64,000 nt of DNA. Origin: Opitutia bacterium (GTDB lineage Bacteria; Verrucomicrobiota; Verrucomicrobiia; Opitutales; Opitutaceae). Positions 51,025 through 60,955 of the stretch are shown piece after piece; within the stretch, counting starts at the first letter, position 1; every line of letters starts with the position of its first letter. Both the position numbers and the translations under genes were made by a program. The notes under the pieces are model-generated. The model was given only the letters and a program-made list of their open reading frames with translations. It was not told the DNA's origin and did not search any database. The stretch lies in contig JACRHT010000012.1 in assembly GCA_016217545.1 (NCBI GenBank), positions 868,001-932,000 on the forward strand. Direction: 5' to 3'.

Positions 51025-53715
51025 ATGAACCAACCCCGATCCGTCATTCGCGGAGCGGCGCCGCGCCTGCTTGCCAGCGCGCTCGCGCTCTCCTTCGTCT
51101 CGGCCTTCGCCCAGACCTCGTCCACCGACGAGCCCGAAAAGAAAGACAACACCGTGAAAATGGAGGCGTTCTCCGTCACCGGTTCGCGCATCAAGCGCAT
51201 CGACGACGAGACGCCGCAACCGGTCGTCCGCCTCACCGAAGCCGATTTCAAGGCGACCGGTTTTAGCACGCTCGGCGACGCCCTCCGCGCGATGCCAGCC
51301 GCGTCCGGCTCCTCGCTCAACCCGATCGCCAGCGGCACGAGCTTCACGCCCGGCGTGAACTCCTTCAACCTCCGCGGCCTCGGCAACAACAACACGCTCG
51401 TGCTCATCAACGGCCGCCGCGCGGCGCCGTTCGCCTCCGCGGGCTTTAACGGCTTCCAATCCGTCTTCGACTTCAACTCGATCCCGGCGTCCGCGCTCGA
51501 ATCGCTCGAGGTTCTCAAGGATGGCGCCTCCGCCATCTACGGTTCCGACGCCGTCGCCGGCGTGGTGAACATCAAGCTCAAGAAGAACTACACCGGCTTC
51601 GCCACCGAGCTCTCCTTCGGCAACACCTTCGGCACCGATTCGAACGAACGCTCCGGCTTCCTCATGTTCGGCACCCATCACGACAAGACGTCCGTGATGA
51701 TGACGTTCGACATCCAGCGCCGCGCGTCGCTTTACGCGCGCGATCTGAGCTACGCGCGCTCGGCCGACGGCTCCACGCTCGGCGGCCTCGACCAGCGCAG
51801 CACCTCGACGCCCATCGCCGGCGTGCGCGGTTTGACCGGTTTGCCGCAATTTCCCAACGGCCGCGCCACGTTCCTGACGCCGCAGACCAATCCCACGCTC
51901 GCCAACGCCGTCAACGCCACGCCGCTCTACGACTTCAACGAAGATCAGCAGTGGACGCCGGAGACGTTCTCCTACGGTTTCTACAGCCGCGGCTCCTACG
52001 ACTTCAGCGACGCGCTCTCGGCCTTCGCGGAGGTTTCGTTCCGCCGCAGCCGCACCGGCATCGACAGCGCGCCCGTGCCGTATGTCGCGCTGCAGGAATT
52101 GGGCGATGCGCCTTCGGGCCTCGGCATGATGCCGGCGAACAATCCCTACAATCCGTTCGGCCAACCCATCTTCGACCTGCGCTGGCGCATGCGCGACCTG
52201 GGCAATCGCCTGCAGGACGTGATCGCTGACTCGCCGCGCATGGTCTTCGGCCTCGAGGGCAAGATCCCCGGCGGCGATTGGACGTGGGAAGGCGCGCTGA
52301 ATTACTCGAAGAACACCGTGACGACGCTCTCGACCACGACCTCCGACCGGCTCGTGCAGAACGCGCTCAACGGCGTGACGATCGACGGCGTCCTGAAATA
52401 CGCGAATCCCTTCGGGCCGAACGATCCCGCGGTCATCAAATACCTCCGCATCGTGAACCCGAACTACGATGAGTTCGAGGTGCGCGGCGCCGATTTCAGC
52501 GCCTCGGGTCCGCTCTTCAACCTGCCCGCCGGCGCGGTGGAAATGGCGGGCGGTTTGGAGATGCGCACCGAGCGCATGAAGAACATCGGCACGGCGCTCA
52601 ATCGCGAGTCCCAGATCGTCGGCGGCAGCACCGGCAGCGACACCTACGGCGACCGCCGGCTCTACTCCGCCTACGCGGAACTCAACCTGCCCGTGCTGAA
52701 GAACAGCCCGGCCGGTTCACTCGAGATGCAGCTCGCCGGCCGCTTCGAGAGCTACAGCGATTTCGGCGAGACGACGAAACCGAAGGCCGCGCTCGTCTGG
52801 CGGCCGGTCCCCGAAGTCCTCGTCCGCGGTTCCTACGGCGAGTCGTTCCTCGCGCCGAACCTCGCGTTTCTCTACACGACACAAAGCGTCAGCTTCACCT
52901 CCAACACGCTCGCCGATCCGCTGCGGCCCAACGACCCGCGGGTCCAGATCCGGCAATTCGGCGGCGGCAATCCCAACCTCCAGCCCGAGAACACCAAGGT
53001 CTATTACCTCGGCGTCGTCGTCCAACCGTTCGCGCGCAGCAAGGACAGTCCGCTGCGCGAACTCTCGTTCAGCGCGGACTACTACAAGTTCAACCAGTCC
53101 GACCTGATCAACCGACCCAGCGCGAGCACGATTCTGACGAATCCCGGCATCTTCGGACACCTCATCCTCCGCAATCCTCCCGTCGCCGGCGAGACGGTCG
53201 GCACCATCAGTGGCGTCGTCACCACCTGGCAGAACATCAGCCGCGGCGAATACGAGGGCTACGATTTCAACGTCCGCTGGGTCTCGCCCAAATACCATTG
53301 GGGCAAACTGCGCGTCGATCTCTCGGCCACCTACCTGGACAACTACGAGCAGTCCGACACCCTCGGCAACCTGCTCGACGGCGACGCCGATTACCTGTTC
53401 CCCCTCCTGCGCGGCAACGCCACGCTGGCGTGGAGCAAGGGCGACTGGGCGGCTTCGCTCTTCGTCAACTACGTCGGGCCCTACACCACCATCGGTTCCG
53501 GCATCGCCGGCCTGCCCGACGTGAAGCGGCAGGTCACGCTGAATCCCCAGATTTCCTACCGCGGATTCATGAACTGCAACCTCACGCTCGGCGTCCGCAA
53601 CGCCCTGAACTCCAACCCGCCGCTCGATCTCTCCAGCACCTCGCTGGTCAATACCAACGGCGTCAATAGCACGGAGCCGGCCTTCTGGTATTTCCGCATC
53701 GGGCGCGAATTCTGA
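51025..53715 (+). CDS. TonB-dependent receptor
   Basis: 896 residues. Signal peptide PRLLASALALSFVSAFAQ, TonB-box region VKMEAFSVTGSRIKRIDDET, plug (NSFNLRGLGNNNTLVLINGR, LESLEVLKDGASAIYGSDAV, AGVVNIKLKK) and a barrel ending in AFWYFRIGREF. It differs from the neighbour at 47.9 kb in the barrel, so the two probably carry different ligands. Ligand unknown. It has its own leader, with a strong hairpin, and its own terminator. The LytTR/LytS pair converges on it, but a functional link is not shown. Confidence 0.93.
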   Translation: MNQPRSVIRGAAPRLLASALALSFVSAFAQTSSTDEPEKKDNTVKMEAFSVTGSRIKRIDDETPQPVVRLTEADFKATGFSTLGDALRAMPAASGSSLNPIASGTSFTPGVNSFNLRGLGNNNTLVLINGRRAAPFASAGFNGFQSVFDFNSIPASALESLEVLKDGASAIYGSDAVAGVVNIKLKKNYTGFATELSFGNTFGTDSNERSGFLMFGTHHDKTSVMMTFDIQRRASLYARDLSYARSADGSTLGGLDQRSTSTPIAGVRGLTGLPQFPNGRATFLTPQTNPTLANAVNATPLYDFNEDQQWTPETFSYGFYSRGSYDFSDALSAFAEVSFRRSRTGIDSAPVPYVALQELGDAPSGLGMMPANNPYNPFGQPIFDLRWRMRDLGNRLQDVIADSPRMVFGLEGKIPGGDWTWEGALNYSKNTVTTLSTTTSDRLVQNALNGVTIDGVLKYANPFGPNDPAVIKYLRIVNPNYDEFEVRGADFSASGPLFNLPAGAVEMAGGLEMRTERMKNIGTALNRESQIVGGSTGSDTYGDRRLYSAYAELNLPVLKNSPAGSLEMQLAGRFESYSDFGETTKPKAALVWRPVPEVLVRGSYGESFLAPNLAFLYTTQSVSFTSNTLADPLRPNDPRVQIRQFGGGNPNLQPENTKVYYLGVVVQPFARSKDSPLRELSFSADYYKFNQSDLINRPSASTILTNPGIFGHLILRNPPVAGETVGTISGVVTTWQNISRGEYEGYDFNVRWVSPKYHWGKLRVDLSATYLDNYEQSDTLGNLLDGDADYLFPLLRGNATLAWSKGDWAASLFVNYVGPYTTIGSGIAGLPDVKRQVTLNPQISYRGFMNCNLTLGVRNALNSNPPLDLSSTSLVNTNGVNSTEPAFWYFRIGREF

Positions 53716-53743
53716 CCGCCCGCGGCCTGAATTCCGTTCCCCC

Positions 53744-53773
53744 GGCGCGCCCCGCAAGGGCGCGCCTTTTTTT
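53744..53773. terminator. Rho-independent terminator after the second tandem receptor
   Basis: GGCGCGCCC (53744-53752), loop CGCAA, GGGCGCGCC (53758-53766), then seven T on the plus strand. It lies between two convergent genes and is a strong terminator for the receptor; the minus-strand side lacks a long T-run. Confidence 0.92.
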
Positions 53774-53791
53774 GCGGCGACGCCCGACGCG

Positions 53792-54595
53792 TCAGCCGAG
53801 CCGTTCCTTCAGCCGCTGCCGGTGGTTGCGGCTGGCGCGGACCTGCGTGCCGTCGTTCAGCTCCACGACCCAGTCGCCCGACGTGCGCGCGCGGATGCGC
53901 GTCACGTAGTCGAGGTTCACGATCGTCGACTTGTGGATGCGCACGAAATTCCCCGCCAGTTGCGCGGCGAGGCTCGTGAGCGTGCGGCGCACGAGCACGG
54001 AGCCCTTCGGCAGGTGCACGCGCGCGTAATCGCTCTGCCCTTCGATCCAGCGGATCTCCTGCGGATTCAACAGCAGCCGGTCGTGCCCGGTCTTGAGCAG
54101 GAACGGCGCGGGCGGCACCGGCTTGGCCGCCGCGGCAGGGGCTGTGTTCGCCGCCGGCCCGGCGCCGAACCGCGCGATCAACGCATCAATCTCCTGGGCC
54201 ACCGTCGCGAGATCCGGCGCCGTCGCCTGCGACTTCGCGCGCGCAAGGCTCTGGAGGAAGCGGTCGTCGGTGAACGGCTTCAACAGGTAGTCGATCGCGA
54301 GGAGCTCGAAGGCGCGCACGGCGAACTCGTCGTAGGCGGTCGCGAAGATCACGCTCGGCCGATCGCGCGGCAGGATGCGGTCGAGCACGGAAATGCCGGA
54401 CAGGCCCGGCATGCGGATGTCGAGGTAGACGAGCTGGGGTTTCAGCTCCTGCAGCGCCTTGAGCGCGCTCCAGCCGTCGCCGCACTCGCCGACGATCTCG
54501 ATCTGCGGATCGGTCGCGAGCAGGCGACGCACGGTTTTCCGGGCCAGCGGTTCGTCATCGACGATGAGAGTGGTGATGCGCGATGGGGCGTTCAT
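53792..54595 (-). CDS. LytTR-type response regulator
   Basis: 267 residues. Receiver domain at 1-125 with the acidic pair DD13-14 in LIVDDEP, the phosphorylation site D59 in LVYLDIRMPG and K at about 107 in YLLKPF. An Ala/Pro-rich linker (140-165) leads to a LytTR DNA-binding domain at about 168-265 (IRWIEGQSDYARVHLPKGSV, FVRIHKSTIVNLDYVTRI). The ATG overlaps the kinase stop by 4 bases (ATGA), so the pair is translationally coupled. LytTR regulators bind direct repeats before target promoters; the divergent permease gene is the nearest candidate target. Confidence 0.94.
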   Translation of the reverse strand: MNAPSRITTLIVDDEPLARKTVRRLLATDPQIEIVGECGDGWSALKALQELKPQLVYLDIRMPGLSGISVLDRILPRDRPSVIFATAYDEFAVRAFELLAIDYLLKPFTDDRFLQSLARAKSQATAPDLATVAQEIDALIARFGAGPAANTAPAAAAKPVPPAPFLLKTGHDRLLLNPQEIRWIEGQSDYARVHLPKGSVLVRRTLTSLAAQLAGNFVRIHKSTIVNLDYVTRIRARTSGDWVVELNDGTQVRASRNHRQRLKERLG

Positions 54596-55704
54596 GGTTT
54601 GTCCTCGGCGGTGCGGAAGGGCAGGCGCACCTCCACGTGCGCGCCGCGTTCGACGTCGATGTCCAGCGTGAGGGCATGGTCGGCGCCGTGGAGCCGGGCG
54701 AGGCGCTGGCGCAGATTCGGGAGACCGATGCCCGAGTGTCCCTCGAACAGGTCCGCCTCGGCGCGCGCCTCCGGGACGTCGTTTTCCACCCGCACGACGA
54801 GCCACCGGCCGTCGCGCCGGGCGCTGATCGCGATGCGGCCGGGTGCAAGCCGGCGGGCGATGCCGTGCTTCGCGGCGTTTTCCACCAGCGGCTGCAGCAG
54901 CAGGCACGGAGCAAGCGCGGCCTCCGCCGCCGGGTCCACGTCGAAGACCACGGTCAGGCGATCGCCGAAGCGCAGGCGTTCCAAGTCCAGGTAGTCGGCG
55001 ACGAAGGCGAGTTCGTCGCGCAGCGGCCCCTCGCGATCGGTGACGTTGCCCATCAGGCGGCGCTGCAGGCGGCTGAGTTTGACGATGGCCTCGACCGCCG
55101 CGGCGTTCTCGCCGCCGCGCACGAGCTCGGCGATGGCGTTGAGGGCGTTGTGCAGGAAGTGCGGGTGCATCTGCTGCCGCAGCGCCCCGAGCTGGGCCTC
55201 CACGAGGTGCGTCTCCATCTGCGCCCGCTCGATCGATTCGTGCTGGCGCGCGCGCTGGAGATCGAGCGTGTAGCCGACGCCGAGCACCAACCAGTAGATG
55301 ACGAAGTCCGCCAGCGTGCGCACCGCGAAGCTGTCGAGCAGGACATCGATGCCGAAATACTCCAGCGGCAGCCCGAGGTGCAGGTGCAGGCACCAGAGCC
55401 GCACGATGTAGATCCACATCATGAACGCCGTGGCAAACGCCGCGTGGATCGCGAGCCCGGGCAGGAAGCCCCAGCCCGCGAACGGCACGCGCCGACGTAG
55501 TTCGAAGACCACCGGCGTGAGCGGGATCCACAGCAGCGCGCGAGCGACCTGCGTGAAGAACATCCAACCCGGCATCTCGCGCAGCGCGACAGTGTCGAGC
55601 GGGAAGTAGACCTCGAGGTAGAGCAGTCCGCTCAGCAGCAATCCGACAATGCTCCAGACGAGCGCGAGCTGGAGCCACGGCGTGCGGTGCGGCGGAGAGT
55701 CCAC
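54592..55704 (-). CDS. LytS-type sensor histidine kinase
   Basis: 370 residues from a GTG at 55704. Four to five transmembrane helices in the first 145 residues without a large periplasmic domain, then a His_kinase domain with the phospho-acceptor H182 in QQMHPHFLHNALNA and an HATPase_c domain (LLLQPLVENAAKHGIA, GHSGIGLPNLRQRLA). The signal is probably sensed in or at the membrane, for instance envelope stress or a lipophilic molecule. Coupled to the LytTR regulator downstream. Divergent from the MacB/FtsX-type permease over 198 bases. Confidence 0.93.
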   Translation of the reverse strand: MDSPPHRTPWLQLALVWSIVGLLLSGLLYLEVYFPLDTVALREMPGWMFFTQVARALLWIPLTPVVFELRRRVPFAGWGFLPGLAIHAAFATAFMMWIYIVRLWCLHLHLGLPLEYFGIDVLLDSFAVRTLADFVIYWLVLGVGYTLDLQRARQHESIERAQMETHLVEAQLGALRQQMHPHFLHNALNAIAELVRGGENAAAVEAIVKLSRLQRRLMGNVTDREGPLRDELAFVADYLDLERLRFGDRLTVVFDVDPAAEAALAPCLLLQPLVENAAKHGIARRLAPGRIAISARRDGRWLVVRVENDVPEARAEADLFEGHSGIGLPNLRQRLARLHGADHALTLDIDVERGAHVEVRLPFRTAEDKP

Positions 55705-55902
55705 GCGCGAACCACGCCGTGGCCCGACACGCGACTCAAGCGTTTATTCGTTCGTGCATCGGGGTGCGACCTGCGTGCGCCGGAGCCCGGGACGACTCGT
55801 CGCAGAAAACCATCCGTTCGCTGCGTCCGGGGCCGGAGTGGAAGTGCCGTCGTTGCGGCCATGCCAGTTCGGGAAAAATTTTCGCGAACCCGCCCACGCC
55901 CC

Positions 55903-58323
55903 ATGCTCACCGACCTATCGCTCGCGTTTCGGCAGTTGCGCAAGAATCCCCTCGTCTCGCTCGCAGCCGTCGTGTCGCTGGCGCTCGCCCTCGGGGCGAA
56001 CACGACGCTGTTCAGCGTCTTCGAGCGGCTGGTGCTGCGTCCGCACACCTTTCGCGAACCCGAGACGCTGGTGCGGGTGTGGATCAACAACCCGGCGCGC
56101 AACCTCGTGGCGCCCGCCGTCTCCCGGGCGCGTTACGAGCAACTGCGCGAGCACAGCACGGTGTTCGCCTGCCTCGGGGCCTCGGTGTCCGGCTCGTTCG
56201 CCTTTGCGCCGGCGCACGGCGAACCGGAGCAGGTGCCCGCGTTGCAGCTGTCGCGGGAGTTTTTTCCGGCGCTCGGCGTCGAGATGGCGCGCGGGCGGAA
56301 TTTCCTTCCGGAGGAGGACGTCCCCGGCGCCGCGCCGGTGGCGGTGGTGAGCCATGAATTCTGGCGGACGCGCCTCGGCGGCCGCGAGACGGTGCTCGGC
56401 GAATCGGTGTCGTTGAACGGCGTGCCGCACACCGTGATCGGCGTGTTGCCGCCGCGGCTGAGCCTGCCGTTCAGCCAGTTTTCCGTGTTCACCTCGCGCT
56501 GGTGGGAACCGAACTACCTGACGGCGGCGCAGGTGCAGGTCGGGGCGACCTACCTGCAGGTCACCGCCCGCCTGAAGCCGGGCGTCGCGCTCGAGCGGGC
56601 CAACGAGGAACTCGCCGCGTTGAGCCGGCGCTACAAGGTCGATTTCGCCACCCGGCTCGATGCCGACAGCCTGATCGACGTGCGCACGTTGACCGAGGAG
56701 CTCAGCGGCAATGTCCGGCCCACGGTGCACATGCTGCTCGCCGCCGTGGCGGCGGTGCTGCTGATCGCCATCGCCAACGTTTCGAATCTCTTCCTCGCCC
56801 GGCTCTCCACGCGGCAGAAGGAAATCGCCGTGCGACTCGCGCTGGGCGCCAGGCCGGGCGACCTCGTGCGCCAGTTCCTGGTCGAGGGCGGGCTCTTCGC
56901 CGCGCTGGCGACCGGCGGCGGCGTGCTGCTCGGCCATGTTGGGCTCCGGTTGATCGAGCAGTTCGCGGCGAATCAACTCCTGCCCAACACTCATTTCACC
57001 ATCGGCGGTCCGGTGCTGCTGTTTTCCGCCGGCATCGGTGCGCTCACCGCGGTCGGCGTGGCGGCGGCGCCGGCTTGGCAAGCGACGCGCATCGGAGTGG
57101 CCGAAGTGTTGAAAGACACGGCGCGCGGTCAGCCCGGTGGCACGCGGGGCGGGCGGTTCCGCGCGGCGCTGATCGTCGCGGAGGTCGCGCTGTCGGTTGT
57201 GTTGCTCGTTGGCTCGGGGTTGTTGCTCGTGAGTTTTTTCCGCCTGCAGCAGGCGCCGGCGGGCCTGGATCCCATCGGCGTTGGCTACGCGCAGATCGGC
57301 ATTCCGATCGAGCGCTACCGGACCGTCGCGCAACAGGGGGAATTCTACGAGCGCGTCGTCGAGCGATTGAAAGCGGTGCCGCAGGTGCGGTTCGCGGCGG
57401 CGGGGGTCGGCCTGCCGCTCGGCGGCATTCCGCTCGCGCCTTACACCGTGGACGGCGAGCCGATCAAGCCGCTGTCGGAGCGGTCGCTCGTTGGCTTGCA
57501 GCTCGTGATGCCGGAATTTTTTCAGGTGCTCGGGATCCCGTTGCGCGAGGGCCGGTTCTTCACGGCGCGCGACCGGGAAGGCGCGCCGGGCGTGTGCATC
57601 ATCAACGAGTCGTTGGCGCGCCGGCTGTTTCCCCACAGGTCGGCGCTCGGCCGGCATCTCCGTCGCGGGCGCGATGCGGAGATCGTGAACGAGATCGTCG
57701 GCGTCGTGGGCGACGTGAGTTCCAACGGACTCGGCGTGCCGGCGCCGGACGTGATCTACTATTCGTTTTTTCAGCTCTCGCGCGCGTCGGCCCTGTTGTT
57801 CGTGCGCGTGGACGGAGAGCCGGAGAGCGCGCAGGCCTTGATTCGCACCGCAGTGCGCGAGGTCGATCGCGCGCAACCGGTGGCGTCTTTCAGCACGATG
57901 CCGAATCTCGTGGCCGCGAACACCGGCTTCCAGCGCCTCGTGGCCGGACTGACGGGGTTTTTCGCCGGTGTGGCGTTGCTTCTCACCGCGGTCGGACTCT
58001 ACAGCGTGCTGGCGTATTCCGTGGGGCAGCGCACCGGTGAGATCGGCATCCGCATGGCGCTCGGCGCGGAGCGCGGCGACATTGTGCGGATGGTGCTGCG
58101 ACAGGGCCTGTGGCTCGTCGGCGCGGGGCTGGTGCTCGGCATTGCCGCGGCGGCGGGCAGCGCGTGGCTCATCCGCGCGCTGCTGTTCGGCGTGGAGCCG
58201 TTCAACCCGCTGGTTTTCGCCGTGGTGGCGGTCCTGTTTCTCGGCATCGCTTTGCTCGCGTGCCTGCTGCCGGCGCGTCGCGCGGCGCGGGTCGATCCGC
58301 TCGTCGCATTGCGCACGGAGTGA
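55903..58323 (+). CDS. MacB/FtsX-type ABC permease, duplicated (ADOP-like), no ATPase
   Basis: 806 residues from the ATG at 55903 (the longer frame from 55687 has no family match before it). Two copies of a MacB_PCD periplasmic domain plus an FtsX membrane domain: first helix at about 15-35, helices at 280-400, a second periplasmic part at about 430-640 and helices at 680-800. FtsX signatures occur twice (STRQKEIAVRLALGARPGDL VRQFLVEGG and GQRTGEIGIRMALGAERGD IVRMVLRQG). No Walker motifs, and no ATPase gene adjoins. This is the layout of the 'duplicated orphan permeases' common in Acidobacteria and Verrucomicrobia. A mechanotransmission-type exporter is likely; cargo unknown. Confidence 0.9.
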   Translation: MLTDLSLAFRQLRKNPLVSLAAVVSLALALGANTTLFSVFERLVLRPHTFREPETLVRVWINNPARNLVAPAVSRARYEQLREHSTVFACLGASVSGSFAFAPAHGEPEQVPALQLSREFFPALGVEMARGRNFLPEEDVPGAAPVAVVSHEFWRTRLGGRETVLGESVSLNGVPHTVIGVLPPRLSLPFSQFSVFTSRWWEPNYLTAAQVQVGATYLQVTARLKPGVALERANEELAALSRRYKVDFATRLDADSLIDVRTLTEELSGNVRPTVHMLLAAVAAVLLIAIANVSNLFLARLSTRQKEIAVRLALGARPGDLVRQFLVEGGLFAALATGGGVLLGHVGLRLIEQFAANQLLPNTHFTIGGPVLLFSAGIGALTAVGVAAAPAWQATRIGVAEVLKDTARGQPGGTRGGRFRAALIVAEVALSVVLLVGSGLLLVSFFRLQQAPAGLDPIGVGYAQIGIPIERYRTVAQQGEFYERVVERLKAVPQVRFAAAGVGLPLGGIPLAPYTVDGEPIKPLSERSLVGLQLVMPEFFQVLGIPLREGRFFTARDREGAPGVCIINESLARRLFPHRSALGRHLRRGRDAEIVNEIVGVVGDVSSNGLGVPAPDVIYYSFFQLSRASALLFVRVDGEPESAQALIRTAVREVDRAQPVASFSTMPNLVAANTGFQRLVAGLTGFFAGVALLLTAVGLYSVLAYSVGQRTGEIGIRMALGAERGDIVRMVLRQGLWLVGAGLVLGIAAAAGSAWLIRALLFGVEPFNPLVFAVVAVLFLGIALLACLLPARRAARVDPLVALRTE

Positions 58324-58393
58324 GCATCGATGCGATGGCTGCGCTATTTGACGCCAGGGAGGCCGCCCGCGTAGCGGGATGGGGGCCGGCGCG

Positions 58394-58469
<76 letters not shown>

Positions 58470-58565
58470 GGTTGCGCGGTGCACTCCCACAGTGCGTTCC
58501 GAGTCGAAGCGAGCGAGCAATTTTCGGTTGGGGGTGGTGCGCATCTCCCCGCGTGCGGACCCGAC

Positions 58566-58605
58566 CTGAAAATATTTTCAGACGGGCTTCAGTTTCCCTT
58601 AAAAT
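58566..58605 (+). promoter_or_regulatory. Fur-like palindromic operator and promoter of the siderophore receptor
   Basis: CTGAAAATATTTTCAG (58566-58581) is a perfect 16-base palindrome. TTTTCA (58575-58580) and TAAAAT (58600-58605) give -35/-10 boxes 19 bases apart (18 to TTAAAA), so the palindrome covers the -35. The TGAAAAT/ATTTTCA halves resemble Fur/PerR-family half-sites, though without the usual 1-base spacer. Given the siderophore-type receptor downstream, iron-dependent repression is a good inference. Confidence 0.6.
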
Positions 58606-58664
58606 TCAGAGACTACCTTCGCGGCGCACCTCCGGGCATTTCCGCCCGATCACCCCAAGCTCTC

Positions 58665-60893
58665 ATGAACTCTTCGGCCGCACACCCCACGCGCTGCGTC
58701 GCGCTCGTCGCCGGTCTTCTCCTTTGCCCATCGCTCTTGCTCGCGCAGGCGGCGACGCCTGTCTCGGCAACGAGCGGCGATGCTGAAAACGTCGTCCATC
58801 TCGACGCCTACAAGGTCACCACGACGCTCGGCCGCTACACCGACGCCACCACGACGGGCGCGATGAAGATGCCGGTCGCGCAAGTCGACTTGCCGTTCAG
58901 CGTGCAGGTGCTGAACCGCGCCTTCCTCGACGACGTGCGCTCCTCGCGGCTCGAGGACGCTTTCGGCTACGTCGTGGGCCTGAACAAGCAGGGCACGAAC
59001 GCCAACGCCTTCACGCTGCGCGGCTTTTCCGCGGCCGGTTCGAATCTGCAGAGCATCCAGGTCGACGGCCTCCCGGGTCCGCCGTCGCGCTTCGCCTCGC
59101 CGCCGACCGTCAACGTCGAGCGTCTCGAGGTGATCAAGGGCCCGACGTCCGTCCTCTACGGCCAGGCCAATCCCGGCGGCTTGCTCAACATCGTCACGAA
59201 ATCCCCGCTCGCGCGTGCGCAGACCACGCTCTCGGTTTTCGCCAGCACCTACTCCGGCAACACCAGCAGCCTCGGCGACGCCAACAGTCTCACCACGTCC
59301 TTCGACTCCACCGGTCCGATCGACCGGGCGGGCAAGTGGCTCTATCGCATCGTCGCCAGCTACGAGGACAAGACCTCGTTCCGCGACTACGCGATGGAAC
59401 GCAACAAATACCTCTACCCCTCGCTCACCTATCGCTGGAACAAGGACACCTTCGTCACCCTGAAAACCGAGTATGTCCGCGAGAATCGCCACGCGGACGA
59501 CGGCCTCGCCGTGCCGTTCCTGAACGTCGCGCTGCTCCCGCCGATCAACGTCACCTATCAGGCGCCCGACGCTCGCGACACCGACTACGGCGAGTCCGCG
59601 AGCCTCAGTTTCCAGACGCGCGTGCTCGACACGTGGACGGTGCGCGCGGCGTATCGCACGACCTATCACACCGATTCCCGGCTCGCGCTCGAGACCGCCC
59701 AAGGCGCCATCGTCAGCAACACCACCAACTATCTCCTCTCGACCATCCGTCCGCGCTACCGCGTTCAGTTGAACACCAAGCGCTACAACTTCGTCGACGC
59801 GAACGCCGTCGGCGAGTTCGCCACCGGCAAGGTCAAGCACACGGTCATCCTCGGCGCGAACGGCGGACACGAGTTCCTCGACACCAATCGCAAGGCCTTC
59901 GGTCCGCAGGTCACGCCCGTCAACCTCTACGTTTCTGTTCCCGACGCGCCCGGCAACTACGCGCTCACGCCCTCCGGCTTGCAGGATCGCCGCACGCAAT
60001 TCTGGAACTACGGCCTCTACGCCTCCGACGTGATGAAGCTCGGCGAGCGCTTCGACGCCTCCATCGGCTGGCGCTGGGACAAACAGGATTCCTACCAGCT
60101 CGACGTGATTCCCAACAAGGGCCTCAAGCCGTCCGAGTCGAAGAGCCTGCCCTCGCTCGGTCTCGTGTTTCATCCCACCACCGAGTGGTCGGTCTACGGC
60201 AGCTATTGCGAGGGTTTCAAACCGCAGTCGCCGGGCAACGTCGACCTCAACGACAACCCGAGCTTCCCACCCGAGACCTCCAGCCAGGTCGAAGCCGGCG
60301 TGAAACTCGAATTGCCCGCGCACGGCCTCACCGCCTCGGTCGCGCTCTACGACATCAAGAAGAAGAACGTCCTCACCACCACCGGCACCACGTCGCCGTC
60401 GGGCAACTCCATCGCGAACCTCTCCGGCCTGCAGGAAAGCCGCGGCGTCGAGGTCTCCGCCGCATGGCTGCCGAAGCCCCATTGGCAAATCCAAGTCGGC
60501 TACACTTACATCGACGCGACGGTGAAAACCTCCACGACCGCCGCCCTGGTCGACGCGCTCCTCGACAACACGCCGCATCACGGCGCGAGCTTCTGGACGC
60601 GCTACAACATCCCCGACGGCCGCCTCAAGGGCCTCGGCTTCGGTCTCGGCGGCGTCTACGCCGGCCAGCGGCAAGCCGTCATCACCAACGTAGCGACCTC
60701 GCGGCTCGAGCTGCCGAGCTACGCGCGCATCGACGCCGGCCTCTACTACCGCACGAAGCACTTCGACTACGCCCTGAACATCGGCAACGTGCTCGACCGC
60801 GCCTACATCGCCGGCGCGCTCCCGGGCGACGCGACGCGCCTCAATCCCGGCGAGCCGCGCAAGATCACCTTCAGCGCGCGCTACATTTTCTGA
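58665..60893 (+). CDS. TonB-dependent siderophore receptor
   Basis: 742 residues from the ATG at 58665. Signal peptide CVALVAGLLLCPSLLLAQAA, then TonB-box region VVHLDAYKVTTTLGRYTDAT, plug with VDLPFSVQVLNRAFLDDVRS, ANAFTLRGFSA, IQVDGLPGPPSRFASPP, VERLEVIKGPTSVLYGQANP and GGLLNIVTKSP. The last two are hallmarks of FpvA/FhuA-type siderophore receptors. The barrel ends in RKITFSARYIF. It imports a ferric siderophore, possibly produced by other organisms, since no siderophore synthesis genes are in view. It is followed 62 bases later by a PepSY membrane protein. Confidence 0.93.
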   Translation: MNSSAAHPTRCVALVAGLLLCPSLLLAQAATPVSATSGDAENVVHLDAYKVTTTLGRYTDATTTGAMKMPVAQVDLPFSVQVLNRAFLDDVRSSRLEDAFGYVVGLNKQGTNANAFTLRGFSAAGSNLQSIQVDGLPGPPSRFASPPTVNVERLEVIKGPTSVLYGQANPGGLLNIVTKSPLARAQTTLSVFASTYSGNTSSLGDANSLTTSFDSTGPIDRAGKWLYRIVASYEDKTSFRDYAMERNKYLYPSLTYRWNKDTFVTLKTEYVRENRHADDGLAVPFLNVALLPPINVTYQAPDARDTDYGESASLSFQTRVLDTWTVRAAYRTTYHTDSRLALETAQGAIVSNTTNYLLSTIRPRYRVQLNTKRYNFVDANAVGEFATGKVKHTVILGANGGHEFLDTNRKAFGPQVTPVNLYVSVPDAPGNYALTPSGLQDRRTQFWNYGLYASDVMKLGERFDASIGWRWDKQDSYQLDVIPNKGLKPSESKSLPSLGLVFHPTTEWSVYGSYCEGFKPQSPGNVDLNDNPSFPPETSSQVEAGVKLELPAHGLTASVALYDIKKKNVLTTTGTTSPSGNSIANLSGLQESRGVEVSAAWLPKPHWQIQVGYTYIDATVKTSTTAALVDALLDNTPHHGASFWTRYNIPDGRLKGLGFGLGGVYAGQRQAVITNVATSRLELPSYARIDAGLYYRTKHFDYALNIGNVLDRAYIAGALPGDATRLNPGEPRKITFSARYIF

Positions 60894-60955
60894 GCGCGCC
60901 CGCCGATCCTGCACCGCGCATCGATTTATCGCCGCCTCTCCCGCCTCCTCACCGC

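Noticed and set aside
47872-52164. Very long open frame on the minus strand across two receptor genes
   Set aside because: Its translation is Gly/Ala/Val/Arg/Glu low-complexity sequence with no family features, antisense to two clear receptors; it is a by-product of high GC codon bias. The same holds for other long antisense frames, for example around 21.6-24.6, 25.4-28.2 and 31.2-34.5 kb.
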